From contig JAGUCH010000005.1 in NCBI GenBank assembly GCA_019096065.1, positions 7,564,001-7,628,000 on the forward strand: a stretch of 64,000 bases of DNA, in the 5' to 3' direction. Source of the DNA: Paracyclopina nana (lineage: Eukaryota > Arthropoda > Copepoda > Cyclopoida > Cyclopettidae). Each line of letters starts with the position of its first letter. Position 1 is the stretch's first letter. The translations under genes were made by a program, and so were the position numbers. Positions 56,268 to 64,000 of the stretch are shown piece after piece. Under the pieces are notes generated by a model. It saw only the letters and a program-made list of their open reading frames with translations, ran no database searches and was not told the DNA's origin.

Positions 56268-57189
56268 GACCTATACATTACCTTGCCAAGATGTACCTGT
56301 ACAAATGTACAAATACATTAGGATCCTGACTAGAGTCAACGCAAAATCTGAAATATTATTCAAAACATTTGAATAAGATATGGATTTAAAACGTGGGCTT
56401 CTCCAGTACGGTTTCACACTTTTTGGATACGGATACAAGCACTACAAAGATTGCCTCGATAATGACAGGGATTGTGCTGACGCCAGATGATCTAATAAAC
56501 GCAATGTGTCATTCAAAGAAGCTCTACATTCGCTCCCAGGCCCATTAATTGGCGTGGATTTTGTCCTCAATTTTATGTCATCGTGTCCCGTCTTGTGGAA
56601 GTAGATACCAGTGCTCAATTATGCTTGAAATATTCATTAGAGTACTTTTACCTCAAATAGTGATACCGTACATTTGAAATTGTTGATGGCAATCCTTGGT
56701 CTTAGCTGAAAAATTGGGGCCAAAAAGTGACTGTCGCTGTGGAGTCTTGCAAAAAAGTCTAGTTTGAATTCCACTTGAAAAGTTCATCGCATGTTCGTAA
56801 CAAATAGCATTTGTTTTGCATCAATACATTGAAGTGAAAGCACTTCAAGACTCACTAAGTCAACATTATTTTTCCCATTGATCCATGCCCTGATGGAGCC
56901 TTCAGCTTCCTATGTGTATATTTGTTGCTTGTTCCTTCTGGCAGTTTTTGCCAATTCCATCTTCATGCCAGTATTGAAATTATTTTTGAGCAAATTAGTT
57001 GAAATGATTAGCACCCTCTCATTTGGCGTGATTTGGAAGGCATCGCCGTGATAAAATAGTTGTGGTCATATTACTTGCATATTTCAACTAGCTCGAAGGT
57101 CTGTTGATAAGCAAAATTTGCTTTTCTCCGTGTCTTCATTCAAGGCAAAGATAAGCAAGATTTTTTGCCTCCTTCAGTTGTCCCAAAAA
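56268..57189. other. Intergenic region before the NERD/P-loop gene
   Basis: No exon, repeat array or clear TATA box is seen. Confidence 0.5.
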
Positions 57190-58737
57190 ATGGCTTTGTG
57201 TTCAGCTTTGTGCTCTATTTTAGGGTTGGCCCAGCTCCTTTTGAGGCCAGGTGAGCCCAAAATCAAGGAAAGGTTCCAACACTCAAACCAAAGCAAGGAA
57301 TTCAGCAAAGACATTGACAAGATGAAAAAGAAGATGCACAAGTTCTACTTTGGCAGTGGCGGGAAGGCTCTGGATACAATTGAAAAGGCTACCTGTGCTC
57401 TACTTGAAAGGGACTATCCACAAATTGCTACAAATGACATTGATGGCTTTGGACAGATATTTGTTCCTGAAAATTTCCTGACCAAGCACCCAAGGGTGTT
57501 GGACTATGACATTGATCCAGATGTTGTGAAGGCAAATCTCACGAAAGTGCAAAGTGAACCCTCTTTTTCAAAAAAGGTCAAGATTGACCTCAGTCAAATC
57601 AGGGGTGAAGTTCCTGAAAGAGCTGTTTATGAAGCTCTCAAAAAATATTATCAAGCCTTTAAGGAGGATGTTGTTGTCATTCACTCCTTGTACTTCCTCA
57701 CTTTGGACCTGGAAGAGCGGAAGAAGAAGCCAGCTGAAGAGAAAGACTTTATAGTGATTAATTGGACCTACAAATACATCATGACTGTAGAAGTGAAAAG
57801 TGTGCTTGGCACCCAAGGTGACAAAAGTCCTATGGAAGAGGCCAATAGACAACTTGAAGGAACCAAGGGGCTGTTTGAGTCCTGGTTTGGAAGTGATCTC
57901 ACACCTCAATGGAAGTACATTTCGGTGGCTTATGCTGAAAAACTACAGGAAGGTCTTGAGTTCTGCGGAAAATGTCATGACTTTGTTGCCATTGGAGTGT
58001 CTGACTTACTGAGCAAGCTCATTGTTATGACTCTCAGCTTGAAGAAGGTGGAGCTGACATCATCCCTAGTTAACCAGTTCCAAAACATGGTGAAATACCT
58101 TCTGTTTTGTGCCCATACCAACCAAAGTCCTGTGCCAAGCACATTTTCAAGCCAAGCAGCTAAAAAGCTGGATGAGGCTGGATCCATAGATAACTTGAAG
58201 TTATGGACCTGCTGGACACCTCAACAGCTGAGCATACTGACCTCAGGCCCATCAAAATTGATTTTTGATGCGGCTTATTCAACTGGCAAAACATGGCTGA
58301 TGATTGAAAAGGCCAAGTCATTAGCAAGACTTGGTGAAGATGTCTTGTTCATTGTGACCACCTACCATGACATAAGTTTGCTCTTCTTTTGGCTTGAAGA
58401 GATCTTCAAAGCAGATGAGAAGGTCACAGTGAAAGCTTTGAAATGGGCTGAATCACTTGAGGAATTGGAGGAATGGCTGGACTCCTTTAAAAGTTACGAT
58501 CACCTGTTCATTGATGAGCTCTGTGTTCCAGTTGATCCTTCTAATCAAAATGATACTGCATTGCTCTGCGAAAGCTTTTTTGATAAAATCAACTGCCAGA
58601 CAACTTGGATAGTAATCAAGGAGTGTTTAGCGAATTCTCTTGGCAAATACTTCTTTGAACATTGGAAATTAAAGGAATTTGTAATAACTGTATCAGGTTG
58701 CGTGGTGCTTTCTCTTATGTTTCCGTGCCCTTTGTAA
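57190..58737 (+). CDS. NERD-like nuclease plus P-loop helicase-like protein, 3' end disrupted
   Basis: The ATG at 57,190 (AAAATGG context) is preferred over non-ATG starts upstream. Residues about 175-235 show a PD-(D/E)xK-like core: a hydrophobic strand with D, then MTVEVKSVLG and ANRQLEGTKGLF, as in nuclease-related (NERD) domains. Near residue 340 comes a Q-motif-like TPQQLSIL, then Walker A (AAYSTGKT, about residue 361) and Walker B (HLFIDEL, about 438), as in superfamily-1 helicases. The later helicase motifs are missing: family-like sequence ends about 58,690, where a retrotransposon LTR begins and supplies the last residues and stop. A DNA/RNA-processing or defence role is inference. 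Single exon. Confidence 0.65.
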   Translation: MALCSALCSILGLAQLLLRPGEPKIKERFQHSNQSKEFSKDIDKMKKKMHKFYFGSGGKALDTIEKATCALLERDYPQIATNDIDGFGQIFVPENFLTKHPRVLDYDIDPDVVKANLTKVQSEPSFSKKVKIDLSQIRGEVPERAVYEALKKYYQAFKEDVVVIHSLYFLTLDLEERKKKPAEEKDFIVINWTYKYIMTVEVKSVLGTQGDKSPMEEANRQLEGTKGLFESWFGSDLTPQWKYISVAYAEKLQEGLEFCGKCHDFVAIGVSDLLSKLIVMTLSLKKVELTSSLVNQFQNMVKYLLFCAHTNQSPVPSTFSSQAAKKLDEAGSIDNLKLWTCWTPQQLSILTSGPSKLIFDAAYSTGKTWLMIEKAKSLARLGEDVLFIVTTYHDISLLFFWLEEIFKADEKVTVKALKWAESLEELEEWLDSFKSYDHLFIDELCVPVDPSNQNDTALLCESFFDKINCQTTWIVIKECLANSLGKYFFEHWKLKEFVITVSGCVVLSLMFPCPL

Positions 58738-58957
58738 CGTCTGTTCTCAGTATTATGTTTTCTCTCACTTACAAGATGTCTACTACAGAATAAAGACACC
58801 CAAGTTCTTATTTGTGGACTTTTATTGCTTTTTGCATTTGATTCTTGACCATTTTATCGAGGATTTGCATCTGAGCTCGTTGCCAGGGATTGAGCAGCTC
58901 CAATCCGGATCTTGACGCCGTCGAGGTCGCCTGAGGCTACTCACCCTGCAACAAAAA
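58689..58957 (+). repeat. 5' LTR of a second LTR retrotransposon
   Basis: It lies between the end of family-like coding sequence and a perfect primer-binding site. It contains AATAAAG (58,790). The left limit is uncertain: TGTATC at 58,689 or TGTAAC at 58,733 could each be the start. Confidence 0.6.
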
Positions 58958-58958
58958 C

Positions 58959-58976
58959 TGGCGCCCAACGTGGGGC
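58959..58976 (+). promoter_or_regulatory. Primer-binding site for tRNA-Lys
   Basis: TGGCGCCCAACGTGGGGC is fully complementary to the 3' end of the tRNA-Lys(CUU) type, a primer used by many retroelements. Confidence 0.85.
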
Positions 58977-59215
58977 ACGAAGACCCGCCAAGACACCCCT
59001 GAGGTCGGACAGCCCAAATCCGGGACGACGAAGCCATTGCACGAAGATAGCGTTGTTGTTCCAAACCGTAAGCTTCATTTGAGTGTGCACATCGCATGTC
59101 GTCAACTGAAATAAATATTGAAATCATGCACATTGCATAGTGTAGGCACATCGCCACATTTCTTAATGATCAATCATAACGCTCTTGCACCTTATCACAC
59201 TTGCCACGAAAATTC

Positions 59216-60121
59216 ATGAGCAACCACTCGACACCGAAGAGGGACTCAAACCAGTCAACGGCGAGGAGGTCACTACTTTTTGACAGTCCGCAGTCGGTCA
59301 GCTCTGAATCTTTTGAAGGACAGGTTTTGGCACATAGCACCCAGAGGATCATCACCCCATACCATCCACAGTCCTCGTTGAAGCTTAGCCCCATTAAAGA
59401 GTCAGTAGACAACATCCGTGACTATTTGAACCTGCAAGGTATGCACACAAGGAGCAAGACCTCAAAGATGCCCAAAGCCAAGCCAGGGGGTGCCCTCAGC
59501 AAGGGCAAGGGCAAACAAAAGGATGCATCCAACGAAGATCAGACCACTGTAATATCCCCAAATAGCATCACTGTCCTAGAAAGGCAAGATAATCAAGGAG
59601 GCCCATCCAAGTCTCCCGAGCCAATGCCTGGAACATCCAAGAGTCGCACTCCTCCCTCATCTGAGCTAGACAAAGAGGAGCGCCTGAAACGAAACGCAAG
59701 AAGGATGGAACTCCAGAGTCAAGCCACGAAGCTCAGGGCGATGCTCACGGATAAGATCAAAGAAATCAACGCCATGACCAAGGATTATAGGCATGCGGTC
59801 AGATCAGAGGACACGGCATCAGAGAGCATCCAGCTCATGATTCAGAATTTGGATCTGGAGCGCATCGCTCTCATCAATATTGAACAGGAATACAGGGATG
59901 TCCATAAGGCGGTGGCTTTGGATGTCTCTGACAATTTACTCCGAAGCGTGACTGCGGCTTATACCTCTGTCTCGACTTCCACTCAGATATTGATGGAATC
60001 TGCTCGATCAGCGCAAGAGCGCGAGCAGGCATTAAAGGCAGCCGAAGAGGAGCTAGCCAAGCAGCTGGATGACACCGGACATGACCTTGCCACCTTTAAA
60101 GCTGCTTTTAGGTTAGGTTAG
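59216..60121 (+). CDS. Gag-like ORF of the second LTR element, truncated
   Basis: ATG at 59,216, about 240 bp after the primer-binding site. The N-terminal part is Ser/Pro/Lys-rich, and the rest is a long charged helix (from about 59,690: KEERLKRNARRMELQSQ onward) typical of coiled-coil Gag regions. The frame ends within the (TTAGG)n array at 60,108, after KAAF. No zinc knuckle, protease, RT or second LTR follows, so the element is cut off. Family (Gypsy or BEL/Pao) not decided. Confidence 0.6.
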   Translation: MSNHSTPKRDSNQSTARRSLLFDSPQSVSSESFEGQVLAHSTQRIITPYHPQSSLKLSPIKESVDNIRDYLNLQGMHTRSKTSKMPKAKPGGALSKGKGKQKDASNEDQTTVISPNSITVLERQDNQGGPSKSPEPMPGTSKSRTPPSSELDKEERLKRNARRMELQSQATKLRAMLTDKIKEINAMTKDYRHAVRSEDTASESIQLMIQNLDLERIALINIEQEYRDVHKAVALDVSDNLLRSVTAAYTSVSTSTQILMESARSAQEREQALKAAEEELAKQLDDTGHDLATFKAAFRLG

Positions 60122-60674
60122 GTTAGGTTAGGTTAGGTTAGGTTAGGTTAGGTTAGGTTAGGTTAGGTTAGGTTAGGTTAGGTTAGGTTAGGTTAGGTTA
60201 GGTTAGGTTAGGTTAGGTTAGGTTAGGTTAGGTTAGGTTAGGTTAGGTTAGGTTAGGCCAGGCCAGGTTAGGTTAGGTTAGGCCAGGTTAGGTTAGGTTA
60301 GGTTGGGTTAGGTTAGGTTAGGTTAGGTTAGGTTAGGTTAGGTTAGGTTAGGTTAGGTTAGGTTAGGTTAGGTTAGGTTAGGTTAGGCTAGGTTAGGTTA
60401 GGTTAGGTTAGGTTAGGCCAGGCCAGGTTAGGTTAGGTTAGGTTAGGTTAGGTTAGGTTAGGTTAGGTTAGGTTAGGTTAGGTTAGGTTAGGTTAGGTTA
60501 GGTTGGGTTAGGTTAGGTTAGGTTAGGTTAGGTTAGGTTAGGTTAGGTTAGGTTAGGTTAGGTTAGGTTAGGTTAGGTTAGGTTAGGTTAGGTTAGGTTA
60601 GGTTAGGTTAGGTTAGGTTAGGTTAGGTTAGGTTAGGTTAGGTTAGGTTAGGTTAGGTTAGGTTAGGTTAGGTT
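60108..60674 (+). repeat. (TTAGG)n telomere-type array 1
   Basis: About 113 units in the TTAGG orientation on the + strand, with rare variants (GGCCAGGCCAGG, TTGGG). It begins immediately after gag-like coding sequence and ends in a small palindrome, TTAAGTTAACCTAAG. Confidence 0.95.
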
Positions 60675-61322
60675 AAGTTAACCTAAGCGATGATCAGTGT
60701 ATCTTCCGTACTTTGCGGCCGAACGGGTTGCCACTCAGCAAAATGTCAGTAATAGAATAGGACCCGATTTTTGTGCTCTACATTTGATATTTTATGAGTC
60801 TTGAAGATTCACCTACGTTTTCGGTCGCAAAGTTGAAAAAACCGTTTCGCCCTAATAAGTACCGATGATCACTGTATCTTCCGTGGATTGCTCGCCCACG
60901 GGTTGCCACTGGGGCTTGCCCTTTATATCCTGAGCATTTCAGCCCATGCCCTACAACTTCTATTAGTAAAGTTTTTAAATCTACCTTCTACTTTTGGCCG
61001 CTCGTTTCATAACGATCATCGTTTTTACCCGATTTTTCACTTTTTGGCCTCAATTTTCAACTTTGAGGCCAGGGTTGACCCCATTTTTGTAGGTAGAATG
61101 GGCTGAAAAAAAACACCCGAACTGATTTAATCATCTGGGAACCCGACTGTGTTGGTCCCGGGTCCCAGTGGCAACCCGTTGGCCCGCAATCCACGGAAGA
61201 TACATTGAAATCTTGCAGGCTGACCCCGCCAAGATTCAGAAGGAGTGGCCCAGGGGCCACACCCTTTGAATCTTATTATAAAACTTGGGGTCTGTGAACC
61301 CCAATCAGTTGTCAAAGTCGGG
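60675..61322. repeat. Subtelomere-like spacer unit 1 with inverted ends
   Basis: GTATCTTCCGTGGATTGC (about 60,870) followed by ACGGGTTGCCACTGGG is repeated in inverted form at 61,165-61,203, making a stem of about 37 bp around a loop of about 250 bp. A related start also lies at 60,698. The middle (TGGCCTCAATTTTCAACTTT, GAGGCCAGGGTTGACC) is shared with unit 2. No convincing ORF. Confidence 0.75.
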
Positions 61323-62027
61323 TTAGGTTAGGTTAGGTTAGGTTAGGTTAGGTTAGGTTAGGTTAGGTTAGGTTAGGTTAGGTTAGGTTAGGTTAGGTTA
61401 GGTTAGGTTAGGTTAGGTTAGGTTAGGTTAGGTTAGGTTAGGTTAGGTTAGGTTAGGTTAGGTTAGGTTAGGTTAGGTTAGGTTAGGTTAGGTTAGGTTA
61501 GGTTAGGTTAGGTTAGGTTAGGTTCAGGTTAGGTTAGGTTAGGTTAGGTTCAGGTTAGGTTAGGTTGAGGTTGGTTAGGTTAGGTTAGGTTAGGTTAGGT
61601 TAGGTTAGGTTAGGTTAGGTTAGGTTAGGTTAGGTTAGGTTAGGTTAGGTTAGGTTAGGTTAGGTTAGGTTAGGTTAGGTTAGGTTAGGTTAGGTTAGGT
61701 TAGGTTAGGTTAGGTTAGGTTAGGTTAGGTTAGGTTAGGTTAGGTTGGGTTGGGTTAGGTTAGGTTAGGTTAGGTTAGGTTAGGTTAGGTTAGGTTAGGT
61801 TAGGTTAGGTTAGGTTAGGTTAGGTTAGGTTAGGTTAGGTTAGGTTAGGTTAGGTTAGGTTAGGTTAGGTTAGGTTAGGTTAGGTTAGGTTAGGTTAGGT
61901 TAGGTTAGGTTAGGTTAGGTTAGGTTAGGTTTTAGGTTAGGTTAGGTTAGGTTAGGTTAGGTTAGGTTAGGTTAGGTTAGGTTGGGGTTAGGTTAGGTTA
62001 GGTTAGGTTAGGTTAGGTTAGGTTAGG
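61323..62027 (+). repeat. (TTAGG)n telomere-type array 2
   Basis: About 140 units, same orientation as array 1, with a few variants (GGTTCAGGTT, GGTTTTAGG, GGTTGGGG). Confidence 0.95.
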
Positions 62028-62580
62028 ATAAGTTAATAATTTGATATTTTATGGTCCTTCACGATTCACCTTTGATTTCGGCCGCTAGGTTAAAAAAACC
62101 GTTTTACTCTATGTTTCATCTGTAAAAGGTGTCTCTTCCGCCCATGGGCGGGACGGGGTGTGCCCTCTCGGCCCACCCTTTATATCCTAGCCCATTCATG
62201 ACACGCCCTACAACTTCTATTAGTGAAATTTTTTTGCCCACCTTCTAGATTGGCCCGCTCGCTTCATAAGGATCATCGTTTTAACCCGATTTTTCACTTT
62301 TTGGCCTCCATTTTCAACTTTGAGGCCAGGGTTGACCTCATTTTCATAGGTAGAATGGGCTGAAAAAAAAACACCAAATTGATTTCAAACTCTGGGAACC
62401 CGATGGCGTTGGTCCCGTTCCAAGAGGGCAAAGATTTGGGGAGCTAGGGGCGGAAGAGACAGTGAAACCTTGCAGGCTGACCCCGCCAAGATTCAGAAGG
62501 AGTGGCCCAGGGGCCACACCCTCTCATTCTTATTATGAAACTTGGGCTCTGGGAACCCCAATCAGTTGTCAAAATCGGGT
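62028..62580. repeat. Subtelomere-like spacer unit 2
   Basis: Clearly related to unit 1 through its middle and right parts (GCTGACCCCGCCAAGATTCA). Its inverted ends differ in sequence from those of unit 1 yet still pair with each other: GTCTCTTCCGCCC near 62,129 and GGGCGGAAGAGAC near 62,448. Confidence 0.75.
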
Positions 62581-63560
62581 TAGGACCCGATTTGGGGGTA
62601 CTTTATTAGTGAACTGCACTTTTTGGCAGGAAGCCACCCCCCAGGCTGAGGTCAACTCCTACGTGGAGTGGCCTATCGGGTCGGCTGAGGTGTCCTCGGA
62701 CAGGTTTTCAGGGGTGGGGAATCCAAATCTGCAGTCAGATTGGCGCTAGCTCCACTCCTAGTACCCGCAGGGTCCCAAATGGGGTACCCTATGTACTCCA
62801 ACTACCTCTTGGGGGGGTCTGACCCCAATGACCCATAAAATAAAAGTTGTTCAGTTTGGCCTCAGCTTTCATTTGCCGTATCGCGCGACCCGATCGGACC
62901 GGAAATAGCGATACTGGGCGGTCGCGGGCCATGTGGGCGCGCGCGGGTTTTGGGGCAAGTTTGGGCCCTGGGGGTAACTCGGGGGTCCTTTGAGATATCG
63001 GGACGTGCTCGGTGTCCTCTATAGGGTTTTTGGGGGTGCTGAACCCGATTCTGGACCCCGATTTGGGCTACGAGGACCCGGTCCGTGACCCCGACTTGGG
63101 GAGTCACCCCAAAACTTTAACCCGCCCTAGATGGCTTATTTTTCACCCAAACTCGATGAAACTTTGGATTCTGGCTCCCAGCACTTTCCTTTATGGAGGC
63201 TACTCAGCACAGTCAGCTGATTTCAAAACTGCTGAGTCGTTTTCTCAGCATTCGGTAGGGCCGGAACGGTAAGAGATATCAAAAAACTTATTTAGCAAAA
63301 GTTGCTCAGCACCCCAAAATATGTAAACATACCGAATCTCAGCATCTCAGTAAAGTGACTCAGCACCCTAAAATGGCAAGATACAGCAAAGTCATTGAAG
63401 CAAAAGTTGTTGCAAATAAATCACTGAGTTCAGAACTGGTCTTGTTTTTGAGCTAGGCCGCTTTTGACGAAATCGTCGAAAAATCCCTAAGGCTCTGGCC
63501 TTGGGAAACTCGACTTTTTCCCAAGTCATTTTATGGACTTGACTATGATATGCAAAGTGG
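62581..63560. other. GC-rich subtelomere-like sequence without a gene
   Basis: CCCGATTT and GACCCCGA words recur (62,585, 62,888, 63,042-63,105), and CTCAGCA words cluster at 63,195-63,375. Open frames here have biased composition and no recognisable domain. Confidence 0.5.
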
Positions 63561-63564
63561 TAGA

Positions 63565-63960
63565 GGAGCTCAGCACGACTTCATAACAGTAAATGGATGT
63601 GAGCTGAGACGCTCCGTTGCTGAGATATTGATTCGCAAAGTTCATTGTAGTGAATAATGTCTCTTCCAAGGATTGTGGGCCAACGGCTTGCCCTCTTGCC
63701 AAGCCCTTTGATACATGAATACATAAAGTCATTCTCTAGAACTTTTATAAGTAAACTTTTTGATTCCATCTTTGAATTTTGGAATTGGCTCAGCACAAAA
63801 GTGCGAGTTCGAGCAGGAGTAAATGCTGAGATATGAAAATGACTTTGAAGCAAAAGTTGTAGAGAATGAGCTCACGACTTCAAAACAGTAAATTGAAGTG
63901 AGCTGAGACGCTCCGTTGCGGAGATATCGCGCGCCGAAGTTTACTATATAGAGACTTTGT
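63565..63960. repeat. About 300-bp tandem repeat with a third TCTCTTCC unit
   Basis: GAGCTGAGACGCTCCGTTGC occurs at about 63,601 and 63,901. Between them GTCTCTTCCAAGGATTG (63,658) with CAACGGCTTGCC is a third, diverged relative of the ends of units 1 and 2. Confidence 0.65.
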
Positions 63961-64000
63961 TTACTTTTGCATTTTAGCTCGAATTTGGCCAGTTTTGGGG

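Noticed and set aside
60108-62027. TTAGG arrays as the actual end of the chromosome
   Set aside because: Two kilobases of non-telomeric sequence follow, so these are interstitial or subtelomeric in this assembly.
62862-63107. Minus-strand open frame of 81 codons
   Set aside because: GC-rich repetitive composition, no domain and no splice or start support.

Overview
The window is animal nuclear DNA, probably from an arthropod and perhaps a crustacean. The support is spliced genes with GT..AG introns, AT-rich introns full of tandem repeats, (TTAGG)n arrays (the usual arthropod telomere motif), a Ty3/Gypsy element with an env-like third gene, several MITE-like elements and a C2H2 zinc-finger cluster. 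The species cannot be named from sequence alone. All gene models were read by eye from open frames, splice sites and comparison of the duplicated copies.

Layout. (1) 0-10.4 kb: two tandem secreted PEBP-family genes on the + strand (2.97-6.04 and 6.44-10.41 kb). Each has an N-terminal low-complexity extension, and in the second gene the introns are full of GCTTTCC-type repeats. (2) 12-40 kb: a duplicated block. The basic unit runs from the third exon of the second PEBP gene, through a secreted PAN/apple-plus-Kelch gene on +, to the last two exons of a RhoGAP gene on -. Unit 1 is 7.6-29.28 kb and unit 2 is 29.28-40.07 kb, with the junction at 29,284. Inside unit 1 a second event produced two near-identical sub-copies (12.47-16.76 and 23.64-28.48 kb) separated exactly by a young Gypsy element (16,762-23,638). 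(3) 37.9-51.7 kb: the RhoGAP gene on -, with six exons traced. Its largest visible intron (42.3-51.6 kb) holds a + strand tandem cluster of about seven C2H2 zinc-finger genes and pseudogenes. (4) 51.7-57 kb: mostly non-coding, with MITE remnants, minisatellites and a small PAN-domain gene. (5) 57.2-58.7 kb: a gene joining a NERD-like nuclease domain to a P-loop helicase-like domain, cut off by an LTR retrotransposon 5' end (LTR, tRNA-Lys primer-binding site, gag-like ORF). That gag runs straight into a (TTAGG)n array. (6) 60.1-64 kb: two long (TTAGG)n arrays alternating with related spacer units that have inverted-repeat ends. This looks subtelomeric, and the orientation fits a chromosome end to the right.

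How it fits together. The PEBP and PAN-Kelch products both look secreted, but no shared pathway is visible. The clearest story is structural. Copy comparison orders the events: first the large tandem duplication, then a 605-bp fold-back insertion in unit 1 only, then Gypsy insertions and an exchange that gave the sub-copies, then a deletion of about 0.55 kb in sub-copy A. None of the three PAN-Kelch copies is complete. The best candidates for something unusual are the Gypsy-bounded duplication with unmatched flanks, the CACAGTG-ended mobile elements, the NERD/P-loop animal protein, the zinc-finger cluster nested in RhoGAP, and the hairpin-ended units between telomeric arrays.
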